Part shown: piece after piece, positions 16,742 to 25,216 of the stretch
Position numbering within the stretch: position 1 is the first letter of the stretch
Layout of the letters: every line of letters begins with the position of its first letter
DNA from: Xanthomonas sp. AM6
Lineage (GTDB): Bacteria; Pseudomonadota; Gammaproteobacteria; Xanthomonadales; Xanthomonadaceae
DNA: 64,000 nucleotides
Direction of reading: 5' to 3'
Assembly (NCBI RefSeq): GCF_025665335.1
Contig: NZ_CP106869.1
Span: 2,382,501-2,446,500 of the forward strand
The notes under the pieces: generated by a model
Told to the model about the DNA's origin: nothing
The model's input: only the letters and a program-made list of their open reading frames with translations
Database searches by the model: none
Translations under genes and position numbers: made by a program

Positions 16742-17752
16742 ATGGAAGGGCCAGACACGTTCTCAATCCATCAGGACATCCTGACAGACCCCGGTCTGCC
16801 GTTTGCCCGGCTTTTGGCGCGCGCGGGCGTCGAACCGTCAAACAGATGGACGACGAAGGACTTCTTCCGCATCTGGGAAGCCGCAGACCGAGAGTTCGAC
16901 GACCGGTCCATGGGTCTGAGCTTTGGAGCGAACGGGATGAGTTCCGGCTATGGCATAGCGTCGTTGGTCGCCCTGCATGCCCCGGACTTCAGTGGCGCGC
17001 TCGCCGCCCTGTCTCGCTACAAGCGCCTGACGTGCCCGGAGCTTGTCGAGGTGGACGTCACGGGGAGCGAGGCGATCGTTCGCTACCGCTGGCTGCAAGC
17101 TACGAGCGAAGTGCCACGACTGCTCGTCGACATGACGATGGCCTCGTTGTTCCAGCTGGCCAAAGTCGGGACGGGCTCGAAGGTGAAACCGATCAGGCTC
17201 GAACTCTCGCGCCCAAGCAAAGATCGCGAAATGCTCCAGAACCACTTCGGTTGTCCCGTGGTTTTCGGGGCGATGTCCGACGCCATGGTCTTCGAGAGAT
17301 CCGCGCTCGATGCAGCGTTCGTCACCGCGAATGGAGGCGCGTTCGCTCGCCTCGTGAGGGATCTCGATGGGGAGTTGGCCAGCGGGGCGGGGTATCCAGC
17401 ACCGATCGCGGAGTTGCGGGTGACCATCGCTCGCCAGCTCAGCGAAGGCCGCCAGGCAAGCGTTGCTGCAGTCGCAGGCCGACTCAATGTCAGCAAGCGC
17501 ACGCTTCAGCGTCGCCTGGATGGGCACAAGACCAGCTTCCAGCAGCAGCTTGCCGACGTGAGGCGGACGATCGCCAGGCGCCTGCTCGCAAATACCAAGT
17601 TCGATACCGTCGCCATTGCCATGGCGCTGGGCTTCGTCGAGCCGAATTCATTCACGCGCGCGTTTCGCTCCTGGGAAGAACAGACGCCGCTTCATTGGCG
17701 TCAACAGAACGAAGGCGCGCGCAAGCGCCAAAAGACAAGGAACCGCCCGTGA
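16742..17752 (+). CDS. AraC family transcriptional regulator (OruR-like)
   Basis: A 336-residue regulator. The N-terminal about 200 residues fit the Arabinose_bd-type sensor domain of the OruR group (LPFARLLARAGVEPS near the start and the later FGCPVVFGAMSDAMVFERS). The C-terminal helix-turn-helix pair includes VAGRLNVSKRTLQRRLDGH and VAIAMALGFVEPNSFTRAFR, with TPLHWRQ at the end. The start was fixed by the promoter just upstream (see 16708-16735). Its last bases overlap the GTG of an epimerase-family gene, so, unusually, regulator and enzyme share one transcript rather than being divergent. Confidence 0.92.
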   Translation: MEGPDTFSIHQDILTDPGLPFARLLARAGVEPSNRWTTKDFFRIWEAADREFDDRSMGLSFGANGMSSGYGIASLVALHAPDFSGALAALSRYKRLTCPELVEVDVTGSEAIVRYRWLQATSEVPRLLVDMTMASLFQLAKVGTGSKVKPIRLELSRPSKDREMLQNHFGCPVVFGAMSDAMVFERSALDAAFVTANGGAFARLVRDLDGELASGAGYPAPIAELRVTIARQLSEGRQASVAAVAGRLNVSKRTLQRRLDGHKTSFQQQLADVRRTIARRLLANTKFDTVAIAMALGFVEPNSFTRAFRSWEEQTPLHWRQQNEGARKRQKTRNRP

Positions 17753-18783
17753 AACATTCGCATGTGCTTGTTACCGGGGGCTCCGGTTTCATTGCCGGCC
17801 ATTGCATTCTTGAGCTCCTTGGGCAGGGATACTCCGTACGTACTACGGTGAGATCCCCCGACAAGGAGGCGGCCGTGCGGTCGGCGCTCGAGGACGCCGG
17901 CATGGCGCACTCGGATAGGCTGAGTTTCACTGCAGCGAACCTCGCCGATGATGCAGGCTGGACGGAAGCAGCGTCCGATGTCGAATTCGTGTTGCACGTG
18001 GCTTCTCCGGTGCAGCCCGGATACGTGCGAAGCGAGAGCGAGCTGATCGCTCCCGCACGGGAGGGTACATTGCGCGTGCTGCGTGCCGCGCGGGACGCGG
18101 GAGTAAGACGGGTCGTGCTGACCTCGGCATTTCATGCCGTAGGTTGGGGCCACCCCCGCCGCAACCATGCTTTCACCGAGAGCGACTGGACCAACATCGA
18201 CGGTCCGGGTGTGGATGCGTATGGAAAGAGCAAGACGCTTGCAGAACGAGCGGCCTGGGACTTCGTGTCCAGCGGCGCTGGAGCCATGGCGTTGACGACA
18301 ATGCTGCCGGTCGCGGTGATGGGGCCGGTCCTCGGCAAGGAGATTACCGGCTCGAATCACTTGATTCAGCTCATGCTCGCTGGGCGGATGCGCGCCCTGC
18401 CTGATCTCCATGTGCCCATTGTGGACGTCCGGGACGTGGCCAAGGCACACGTCCAGGCCATGACCAACCTGCGCGCTGCCGGCGAGCGGTTTCTGCTGTC
18501 GAGCGGCCGCGCCCTCTCCATGACGGAGATCGCAACCATCCTCAAAACCGAGTTCGGCGGTGCGGCCGGGAAAGTTCCCACCCGGTTGGCGCCGAGCCTG
18601 GCGCTGAGGATCGCTTCCTTCTTCAATCCGGTCGTTCGCGGCATCCTTCCCGATCTCGGTTACGCAAAGAAGGTGTCTCATGAGAAGGCGACAGGCCTGC
18701 TCAACTGGATCCCGCGCGACTCGACCGAAGCACTCGTTGCTGCGGCTGAAAGCATGATACGGAAGGGACTGATCGATGCGTGA
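17749..18783 (+). CDS. NAD-dependent epimerase/dehydratase (extended SDR)
   Basis: A 344-residue extended SDR similar to dihydroflavonol-4-reductase-type enzymes. The cofactor loop is LVTGGSGFIAGH, strand 2 has TTVRSPDK, a D(L) position follows in AANLADDAGW, and the active-site pair is in DAYGKSKTLAE (YxxxK). Such enzymes reduce ketones or aldehydes with NADPH. The GTG at 17749 overlaps the AraC stop (GTGA). The length is normal and no defect is seen. The gene ends just before a bidirectional hairpin at 18798-18816. Substrate is unknown. Confidence 0.9.
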   Translation: MKHSHVLVTGGSGFIAGHCILELLGQGYSVRTTVRSPDKEAAVRSALEDAGMAHSDRLSFTAANLADDAGWTEAASDVEFVLHVASPVQPGYVRSESELIAPAREGTLRVLRAARDAGVRRVVLTSAFHAVGWGHPRRNHAFTESDWTNIDGPGVDAYGKSKTLAERAAWDFVSSGAGAMALTTMLPVAVMGPVLGKEITGSNHLIQLMLAGRMRALPDLHVPIVDVRDVAKAHVQAMTNLRAAGERFLLSSGRALSMTEIATILKTEFGGAAGKVPTRLAPSLALRIASFFNPVVRGILPDLGYAKKVSHEKATGLLNWIPRDSTEALVAAAESMIRKGLIDA

Positions 18784-18797
18784 TCTTCGACGACGCG

Positions 18798-18816
18798 CTT
18801 CGATCAGAGATCGAAG
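18798..18816. terminator. Bidirectional hairpin between convergent genes
   Basis: CTTCGATC and GATCGAAG form a perfect 8-base-pair stem with the loop AGA. It lies exactly between the stop codons of the convergent epimerase (18783) and M61 peptidase (18819) genes. There is no U-tract, so it may work as a stabilising or weak terminator hairpin for both transcripts. Confidence 0.5.
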
Positions 18817-18818
18817 GG

Positions 18819-20798
18819 CTACTCACCCCTCTCGACTTCCACCGGCTTGTCGGCCGACACAGGCGCTCCGAGTGATCGTGGCTTCAGGAGTGGCGTCAGT
18901 CGATCAGGGCGACCGCCGATCCTGCGCAGATGCGGATAGCGCGGGCCTCCGTCATAGTCGATCTCCAGGTCGGATCGACAGGCGTCGGTGTTCACCCGCA
19001 AAGCGATGGGTGTACCAGCGCTTCTCTCGATCGCGCTCAGCAGCGCCTCGCGAGAGAACGCTTCGCCATCGATCGCCTCCAGCACCGCCCCCGGAGCGAT
19101 ACCCGCACGGTAGGCCGGGCTGTCCCACATGACCGACTGCACCCGTCCCCGCGTGTCGACCACCATGCCAATGGAGTGACGCACGTCGTAGCCCCCCATC
19201 TCCGCTTCGTATTGCAGAAAGGTGGGTGTGGGCTTGCGGTCATAGACAAGCTCCCAGCCCGCACGTTCCAGCCCTCTCAGTACCAGCGGCATGTGCGTAT
19301 CCAGTCGCTCGTCAAGTTGCCTTGACCAGTCAATGGGTAGAAGTCCGTGCAAGGCAGTGCAGAGATCATCGAACGTATAGGTATGAGGACCAGGCCCCAT
19401 GTCGGCGGAATAGAACGCCGCGGCCAGGTCGTCCAGACCATACCGGCCATCGGAGCCCTCGCGAAGCATCATGTCGATCTCCAGCCAGAGCAGGACTCCC
19501 TCGGTGTAGTAGTCCTTGCGACGCTGCCATTCCGGCCATGCCGCATAACGGCTTGACAGGTAGACCGGGTCGTTCGTGGTGTCTCGCAGCGTCTTCCACG
19601 CTCGGCCGTTCATCGCCTGGGTGTTGGCCGCATCCAAGGCAAGTTTGTCCAGGGTCTCCTGGTGGTTGCGCAGGCCGCTTCTGGCCGCAAGCACTCGTCC
19701 CCAGAACTCGGTCTGACCTTCGTAGATCCATAGCATTCCGTTGCGTATCGGGGTGTTCGGCGTGGGAGTCCATTGTCCAGTCGGCGCGCGGAAGCGCCCA
19801 TTCCATGCGTGCACGTGCTCGTGGACGATCAGGTCGAGGTTGTTGAGCTGGCTGGAGCGATCGCGGAAGTAATCTGCAGGCAGATAGATCTCCGCAGAGT
19901 CGGCATGCTCGACGCCTCCAGCAGGGAATGCGTCACTCAGCACCACCATGGCCTCAAACCGTTCGTAGGGTGCCCGACCGAATACCGCATGGGTTTCCTC
20001 CACCATGCGCCGCATGCCGGTCGCATCTCGATCCGAGAGCTGGGGTGCTTCTTCGCTGTCGGACAGAAGGCTTAGCCGGAAGGCCGGCTGTCCAGGCAGG
20101 CCCAAGTCGTGAGCGCGGATGTATCTCGCGGCTATCACCGGGGCGTCCAGCAACGCATCCAGCGTAGTGCCACCGAACCGCACCGATTCACCCGAGGTCG
20201 CTTCGGCATGCAAGGAAGAAACAGCGTGCAGGCCGCGCGGGAGACGGACACCCGCCTGGATGGGGAGGTTTCTCGCGTACCAGCCGGCAGGGTAGAGCAG
20301 CAGCCTTTGCCATTGCACCGTGACCAGGTCCGGACGCAGCAACGCTTCGCCCGCCCGTACCACGTACTGGAACTCGACCGTGATGTCATTGGCGCCTTCA
20401 GGGACATCGACATGGAAGGCATGCATCTCGAGCTCATCTCTGCGCCACTCCAGGCGCTGCTGGCCGGCGAACACCACCAGTCCCGCCAGACTTGCCGCAG
20501 AGATGGTGGGCGCGTGGCTGGACGCTTCCCACTCCGGATACAGCAAAGTCATCGTGCCCGGCGCCTGCACGGGGATGGTTTCCCGGACGTGGAACACCCG
20601 GCGAACGACATCGCGAGCGTCGACCTCGAGCCGTATCGTGCCGTCGAACCTCCGGTCTTGCGGTGCCGCAACGGTCGGCTGCTGCAGAGCCTGCTGCGCA
20701 TGACAGTTGGCCGAGGCCGGCACTCCCAACGCGGCCACCGCGCCAAGGAACTGAACCAGCCAGCTCAAGAGGACGCCATGACCTTGTTTGCTCGCCAC
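18819..20798 (-). CDS. M61 family metallopeptidase with PDZ domain
   Basis: A 659-residue exported zinc peptidase of the glycyl-aminopeptidase (M61) family. An N-terminal signal runs to about residue 35. The M61 N-terminal beta domain is followed by the catalytic domain with the zinc motif HEHVHAWNG (HExxH) and the third ligand glutamate in YEGQTEFWG. A PDZ domain follows near residues 530-610 (GMVVDTRGRVQSV, AYRAGIAPGAVL). The start is uncertain: the GTG at 20798 is preceded by AGAAGG and gives the signal peptide; a TTG at 20861 is also in frame but lies in the regulatory palindrome. It is divergent from a YheO-like regulator. Confidence 0.88.
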   Translation of the reverse strand: MASKQGHGVLLSWLVQFLGAVAALGVPASANCHAQQALQQPTVAAPQDRRFDGTIRLEVDARDVVRRVFHVRETIPVQAPGTMTLLYPEWEASSHAPTISAASLAGLVVFAGQQRLEWRRDELEMHAFHVDVPEGANDITVEFQYVVRAGEALLRPDLVTVQWQRLLLYPAGWYARNLPIQAGVRLPRGLHAVSSLHAEATSGESVRFGGTTLDALLDAPVIAARYIRAHDLGLPGQPAFRLSLLSDSEEAPQLSDRDATGMRRMVEETHAVFGRAPYERFEAMVVLSDAFPAGGVEHADSAEIYLPADYFRDRSSQLNNLDLIVHEHVHAWNGRFRAPTGQWTPTPNTPIRNGMLWIYEGQTEFWGRVLAARSGLRNHQETLDKLALDAANTQAMNGRAWKTLRDTTNDPVYLSSRYAAWPEWQRRKDYYTEGVLLWLEIDMMLREGSDGRYGLDDLAAAFYSADMGPGPHTYTFDDLCTALHGLLPIDWSRQLDERLDTHMPLVLRGLERAGWELVYDRKPTPTFLQYEAEMGGYDVRHSIGMVVDTRGRVQSVMWDSPAYRAGIAPGAVLEAIDGEAFSREALLSAIERSAGTPIALRVNTDACRSDLEIDYDGGPRYPHLRRIGGRPDRLTPLLKPRSLGAPVSADKPVEVERGE

Positions 20799-20856
20799 AC
20801 AATGCCTTCTGTTGCCGCACCGGTCGTCCGGTGACACCCAGGCTAGATCGATTCTA

Positions 20857-20867
20857 GACAATTTGTC
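20857..20867. promoter_or_regulatory. Palindromic site in the M61/YheO divergent promoter
   Basis: GACAA-T-TTGTC is a perfect odd palindrome in the 147 bases between the two divergent starts. On the plus strand it overlaps a TTGTCA (20863-20868) that stands 17 bases before TAAATC, a plausible promoter of the regulator gene. On the minus strand the same bases read TTGACA, a consensus -35 box. A protein bound here would affect both genes. Confidence 0.45.
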
Positions 20868-20945
20868 AATGGTGGATAATTTGGATAAATCTGCTTGATC
20901 GGGCTACGCTGCACGCTTCCAACATGGTTCCCGCCACCTCCCGAC

Positions 20946-21593
20946 ATGCCCAATCGTCCTAGCCCTGCCGTCTCTCTTGCGCCGCATTTCCCGGTTGCCG
21001 ACGCGATAGCAGCGCTGTTCAGACCTCACGTCGAAGTGGTCGTCCACGACCTCCACACGATGAAGATCGCCCACATCGCCAATCCGATCTCCAAACGCAA
21101 GGTGGGCGACAGCTCCAGCGGTGACCGCTTTCCGGATGAGGCACTCCTGCAACCTGTGATCGGCCCCTATCGCAAGACCAATACCGATGGCCGCAACCTA
21201 CGGTGCGTCACAGCGGTCATACGCGACGAGAAAGGGAAGCCACATGCGATGCTGTGTATCAACTTCGATGTGACCATGCTGGAACGCGTCCGCGATAGTC
21301 TCGGGACGCTGGCATTCCTGCCCCCGTCGCCTGAGCCAGAGAACTTCTTTCACGACAACTGGCGACAGGTCCTGGAACAGATCGTCAGCAATCACGAGAC
21401 GGACGTGGGAATGTCCGCCCGGGCACTGGACGCCACCGGACGTCGTGAACTGATTTTCCGGCTGCACGAGGCCAGGATCTTGGATATCCGCAACGCCGCG
21501 CCCGCCGTGGCGAACAGGATGGGCATTTCCCGCGCATTGCTCTACAAGTATCTGAAAGAGATCCGAAAGCCGGACTCGGCTTCCGGCAACTGA
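20946..21593 (+). CDS. YheO/DauR-type PAS-HTH transcriptional regulator
   Basis: A 215-residue regulator. The N-terminal part is the YheO-like PAS domain (VVVHDLHTMKIAHIANPISK, then the RCVTAVIRDEKGKPHAMLCINFD strand pattern) and the C-terminus is the matching helix-turn-helix (RRELIFRLHEARILDIRN, MGISRALLYKYLKEIRK). Homologues include DauR, which controls D-amino-acid use, but ligand specificity varies. The ATG at 20946 gives the expected start just before LAPHFPVADAI. It is divergent from the M61 peptidase, so it may link that enzyme to amino-acid or peptide availability. Confidence 0.9.
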   Translation: MPNRPSPAVSLAPHFPVADAIAALFRPHVEVVVHDLHTMKIAHIANPISKRKVGDSSSGDRFPDEALLQPVIGPYRKTNTDGRNLRCVTAVIRDEKGKPHAMLCINFDVTMLERVRDSLGTLAFLPPSPEPENFFHDNWRQVLEQIVSNHETDVGMSARALDATGRRELIFRLHEARILDIRNAAPAVANRMGISRALLYKYLKEIRKPDSASGN

Positions 21594-21900
21594 TCCATCT
21601 TTGCCTCGAATCGAATAGCGCGTGCCATCAGCACCTGGTGCCGTGTGCTGGCTGACAGCGCTGGCATCTGCCTGGAGGATGGATGCGGCGCCTCCTGAGC
21701 AGCAGGCAAGCTTCGCTCTGCGAGGGCAGGGATTCGGGAACGTTATCGGGGCTAGGGCAGGAGGCCGCTTCTGGCTGATAGCGGCCTCACGTCCCGTGTA
21801 CTCGGCGTTCGGTCGCCAGGCGGGAGTCGAGCGAACGGTTTCGGATCCTCGCGTCTCCATTTCTGCAGAAGGCTCAGCGACGTTCAGGATCAACCGCACA

Positions 21901-22440
21901 GCGCTTGGAAACCCGTCTCTCGGCCTGCTCGGCGTCCGTCTCACCGTTGTATCAATCGTGCTGATGCTCGTGGTGCCATCGGCACCTGCGCAGGAGCTGT
22001 CACCTGCAATCCAGTCCCGGATTGCCCGGGTGGAACAGGGCCTTTCCAGCCGTACAGTCGTCAAGGGCGCGCCCGGCTAAAAGGCGTCGATTGCCACACG
22101 CATGGCCTTCCACGACGTTCCAGCGGTCAGCATTGCCCTCATCAACGCTGGGCATATCGAATGGGCTCGCAGCTACGGTGTGCTCGATACGACCAGCCAA
22201 CGAGCTGCCGCGCCCGCGAGCCTGTTTCAGGTTGGTTCAATCAGCAAGTCGATAAGTGCGTTAGGCGCGCTGTACCTGGTTGAGCAGGGCAAGCTGTCTC
22301 TGAACGCTCCAGCGAACGGGCAGCTCGGTATGACCGCACAGGACATGACGGTTGAGTTCCAGCAGGTAGGCAGCGAAAAGCCGAGCAGCTTTTCTCTGAA
22401 GCGCGGGAACAACACCTATCTCGCCATGCTGGCGAAATAG
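21901..22440 (+). pseudogene. Serine hydrolase (beta-lactamase family) remnant
   Basis: Remains of an exported class-C-type serine hydrolase. A signal-like stretch (LTVVSIVLMLVVPSAPAQ) leads into ELSPAIQSRIARVEQGL, then an in-frame TAA at 22078-22080 interrupts the protein. In the same frame it continues with MAFHDVPAVSIALINAGHIE and the active-site SxxK in FQVGSISKSIS. After LSLNAPAN the large central part, including the Tyr-x-Asn region, is missing and a C-terminal piece ending NTYLAMLAK follows. So there is one nonsense codon and one big internal deletion. The 5' boundary given is approximate. Confidence 0.75.
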
Positions 22441-22521
22441 TCGCCAAGCCAATATCACCCAGATGTCCGTTTCTAGCCGGAAGCGGACATCAGTTGGAAA
22501 TGAGAGGCGGACGAGGGAGCC

Positions 22522-22824
22522 ATGGGTTTTCTGACCTATGGCATTAGCCGCAGCTCCATTCTCCAAGTCGAAAGCGATTACAAGCGGCTCGGCATTGGTA
22601 GGGTATTGGTTGAATGCGGCATCGCCGATGAAGTCGTGAAAGGCAACCCGAGATTGATGCTGCGGAACACTTTCCGGTTATGGTTCTGGTCTATCCAAGT
22701 GACGCCCTTCACAGACCGGGTGCAGCCTTCTTGCTCGGAGCGTAGAAAAGCCAGCGCCGATGAGCTTACTGACGTAAACCCGGATTGGCTGGCGAAGCCC
22801 TTGCCAAGGGCGGGGTGCCCTTGA
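22522..22824 (+). CDS. Small ORF with a GNAT-like segment, possibly a remnant
   Basis: A 100-residue frame whose ATG follows a good GAGGGAG sequence. Residues 13-40 (ILQVESDYKRLGIGRVLVE) look like motif A of GNAT acetyltransferases, where acetyl-CoA binds to the R/K-x-x-G-x-G loop. Nothing after residue 60 fits that family, and the total is too short for a complete enzyme. It lies between a clear pseudogene and the Hint operon, in a decayed stretch. I regard it as a fragment more likely than an active gene; the family call is tentative. Confidence 0.35.
   Translation: MGFLTYGISRSSILQVESDYKRLGIGRVLVECGIADEVVKGNPRLMLRNTFRLWFWSIQVTPFTDRVQPSCSERRKASADELTDVNPDWLAKPLPRAGCP
22805..22823. terminator. 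Hairpin upstream of the Hint operon
   Basis: CAAGGGC and GCCCTTG form a perfect 7-base-pair stem around GGGGT, at the end of the small GNAT-like frame. No U-tract follows. It could end transcription coming from the decayed genes and insulate the Hint operon. Confidence 0.4.
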
Positions 22825-23129
22825 ACCTATATTGTCTACGAATTAGCGCAAAACGCGTCTCCGCATGATGGGTTCGATCTGATTAAATGTTGTAGCGTAA
22901 CTAGGTAAAGCGTCGTTGCACTCGGGGTGGCCAACGACGCGCGTGCTGCCATCCCTGTTGCGCAACTCCGTGCCATGCATGCGAGACGGCGGTCGCGATA
23001 GTGGCGTCGCCTCGGCAGGGGCTGCATTGCATTGGCACAACGGTACCGGTCACGGTTCACCGGTCCTGCGCGTCCTTTACACGCCTCAAAGATCCCCGAG
23101 CCATGGTCACTTACCAAGGAGAAAAGGGT
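22825..23129 (+). promoter_or_regulatory. Leader region of the Hint operon
   Basis: About 305 bases with no supported gene before the first Hint-domain gene. The AT-richer part, 22850-22915, is the likeliest promoter site. AAGGAG (23115-23120) stands 9 bases before the ATG at 23130 and is a strong ribosome binding site. No clear operator was picked out. Confidence 0.45.
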
Positions 23130-24881
23130 ATGTTCTGGAGATGGAATCGTATCTTCGGCCTGGCACTTCTGGGCTTCGTCACCGCCGGCGCTCACGCTGG
23201 CAATCCGGCCGCATTGACGGCGCAGGAGTCGAGAGACCTGAAACATCTGATCGACAGCGCGCCGAAGCATGGCGAGGCTGCATTGATGGATCTGTCCAAT
23301 CCCGCATATGAGCGAGCGTATCGCGCTCTGCTGCGGCTCAATGGCCTAACTCCCGATAACCGCCCCCACCTGTACAGCACGCTCGAGCACATAAAGAAAT
23401 CCCAACAGTCCCTGAGCGCGAAGGGCAAGCCACTGCCGTCGCTTTCACTGCGAAGCAGCGCCTTCGCCAACACCGATTCCCCCCTCAACGACTATGCCGT
23501 GCTGAATATCGGTACCAACGACTGGAAGACCATCGATTCCACCGCATTCAGCACCATGTTCAATGGCTCGCATTACTCCAACACCATGGTCACGGTCACT
23601 GATGACCGGAACGAGGTGATCAAGAGCAACCTCGCCGAGGAATGGGACGGCGGCCGCGACATGGCCGTGGACAGCGGGCAGGGCGAGAACAAGACGGGCG
23701 GTCCGATCGATGCGCTGGGCGTCTATCTCGGCGAAGACAGCACCGGCAAGCCTTACGGCCCGGTCTATGCCGCCATTTCCGGTGGCTATTACCCCAAGCA
23801 GATCAACAACGACAAGCCGGTCGTCACGACGACCAACACCAACATCGTGATCTGCCTCAACCGGGCCAATCCGGACCCGTCGGCCCCGACCGCCTGCGAT
23901 TACGGTCCTACCGATCCTGGCCGCATGCCGCCGAACATCAAGTTACCCTTCAAGGGTTCGGTGCAGTATTTCGGTAACATCGACGTCGATCCGAACACCG
24001 GCAAGCCGGCAAAGGGCAGCTACAGCGTGTCGCTTTCGCTCACCGGCCGCACCACCGGGGGCAATTGCAAGCTGGTGGACATCGGCGAGTCGTTCATGAA
24101 CGACCCGAAAACCAAGGTCAACGGGAACACGATCACCTGGGACCTGGAGCCGGCCAACTTCGGAACCGTGTGCTGGCAGAACAACGAGTATTACACGCTG
24201 ACGCTGGCGTTGATGCTCAACATCAACAAGGTGCCGGTGTGGGCGACGATCACCAACGCGCCCAACACCAAGCCAACGGTATCGACACTCGTCACCAAGG
24301 ACATGCAGCTTCAATACGGCTGCATTGTCGAAGGCACGCCGATCCTGATGGCCGATGGCACCGCCAAGCCCGTGGAAGCGGTACGGCGTGGTGATCGGCT
24401 GCGCGGCCGGGATGGCAAGCCGGTCGTCGTCGAGTGGCGCACGAACGGATGGGATACCCAGTCCGTGGAATTGACCGACAGCGCCGGCAAGCGCGTGCGG
24501 CTGACCCCATTGCATCCGGTGGCGACGGGTCGTGGCATGGTCCAGGCGCGCGAGTTGAAGGTGGGGGATTCGGTCTACGGCCCCGAAGGTGGGACGACGT
24601 TGACCGCGGTCTCGACGCGACAGGCGCCGAAGGCGTTCAACGTCTACAACCTGGGCGTGGTCGACGGCAATGGTGCCTTCATTTCCCAACGCGACCAGGC
24701 TGCCTTCTTTGCCGGCTCCCTGCTGGTGGGGGATGCTGCCGTCCAGGGCGAACTGGCCCGTGCGATCTCCAAAGCCAGCCACGCCGGCAACCATGTCCAG
24801 TTGCGCAGCCGCGTGCCGTCCGCGTGGCATGCGGACTTCGATCACTGGGTAAAGGAACAGTCCGCCCCGGTGAAGCCATGA
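23130..24881 (+). CDS. Exported Hint-domain protein, first copy
   Basis: A 583-residue protein. Residues 1-23 are a Sec signal peptide ending GAHA. Residues 24-397 form an N-terminal region I do not recognise; it includes the pattern DLSNPAYERAYRALLRLNG and several cysteines. From C398 (YGCIVEGTPILMADG) comes a Hint domain: VEAVRRGDRL, the T-x-x-H motif at T459-H462 (TPLHPV), VGDSVYG and VYNLGVV. The C-terminal His-Asn that splicing inteins need is absent (FFAGSLLVGD stands there), so full splicing is unlikely, but N-S acyl shift and cleavage before C398 are chemically possible. AAGGAG fixes the start. It overlaps the next gene by 4 bases. A paralogue follows at 25213. Confidence 0.85.
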   Translation: MFWRWNRIFGLALLGFVTAGAHAGNPAALTAQESRDLKHLIDSAPKHGEAALMDLSNPAYERAYRALLRLNGLTPDNRPHLYSTLEHIKKSQQSLSAKGKPLPSLSLRSSAFANTDSPLNDYAVLNIGTNDWKTIDSTAFSTMFNGSHYSNTMVTVTDDRNEVIKSNLAEEWDGGRDMAVDSGQGENKTGGPIDALGVYLGEDSTGKPYGPVYAAISGGYYPKQINNDKPVVTTTNTNIVICLNRANPDPSAPTACDYGPTDPGRMPPNIKLPFKGSVQYFGNIDVDPNTGKPAKGSYSVSLSLTGRTTGGNCKLVDIGESFMNDPKTKVNGNTITWDLEPANFGTVCWQNNEYYTLTLALMLNINKVPVWATITNAPNTKPTVSTLVTKDMQLQYGCIVEGTPILMADGTAKPVEAVRRGDRLRGRDGKPVVVEWRTNGWDTQSVELTDSAGKRVRLTPLHPVATGRGMVQARELKVGDSVYGPEGGTTLTAVSTRQAPKAFNVYNLGVVDGNGAFISQRDQAAFFAGSLLVGDAAVQGELARAISKASHAGNHVQLRSRVPSAWHADFDHWVKEQSAPVKP

Positions 24882-25216
24882 GCGGCGCGCGCAAGGACGA
24901 TACCTCGCCGATGGTGATCACCTCGGCGAGTTACGACGGCTCGGAGGTCACGGTGAAATGGCAACCTTTCACGGCGGCCAACCTCACCGGTTACATCGTG
25001 ACGCTGCTGCAGGTCGGCGTTGGCATGAACAACGTGCCGGTCAATGACCCCGGCGCCGTCTCCAAGGCGTTCGGCGTCCTGCTCAAGGCCGGCGACGTGT
25101 ACGAAACCTGGGTGACGCCGCTCTTGCGTCCCGGGTTTCCGGACGTACCGAACCAGAGCAACGTGGTATCGATCCCGTATCCATCCACGATGGCATCGCA
25201 AGGGAGCTCGAAATGA
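24878..25216 (+). CDS. Small beta-sandwich-like partner protein, first copy
   Basis: A 112-residue protein without signal peptide or membrane helix. The pattern MVITSASYDGSEVTVKW followed by alternating short strands and ending NVVSIPYPS looks like a single fibronectin type III or Ig-like domain, although I cannot name a family. It is sandwiched between the two Hint genes with 4-base overlaps on both sides (ATGA), so it should be made in fixed proportion to them. The gene at 26778 is a clear paralogue. Being apparently cytoplasmic while its partners are exported, it might be a chaperone or be exported by another route; this is inference. Confidence 0.75.
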   Translation: MSGARKDDTSPMVITSASYDGSEVTVKWQPFTAANLTGYIVTLLQVGVGMNNVPVNDPGAVSKAFGVLLKAGDVYETWVTPLLRPGFPDVPNQSNVVSIPYPSTMASQGSSK

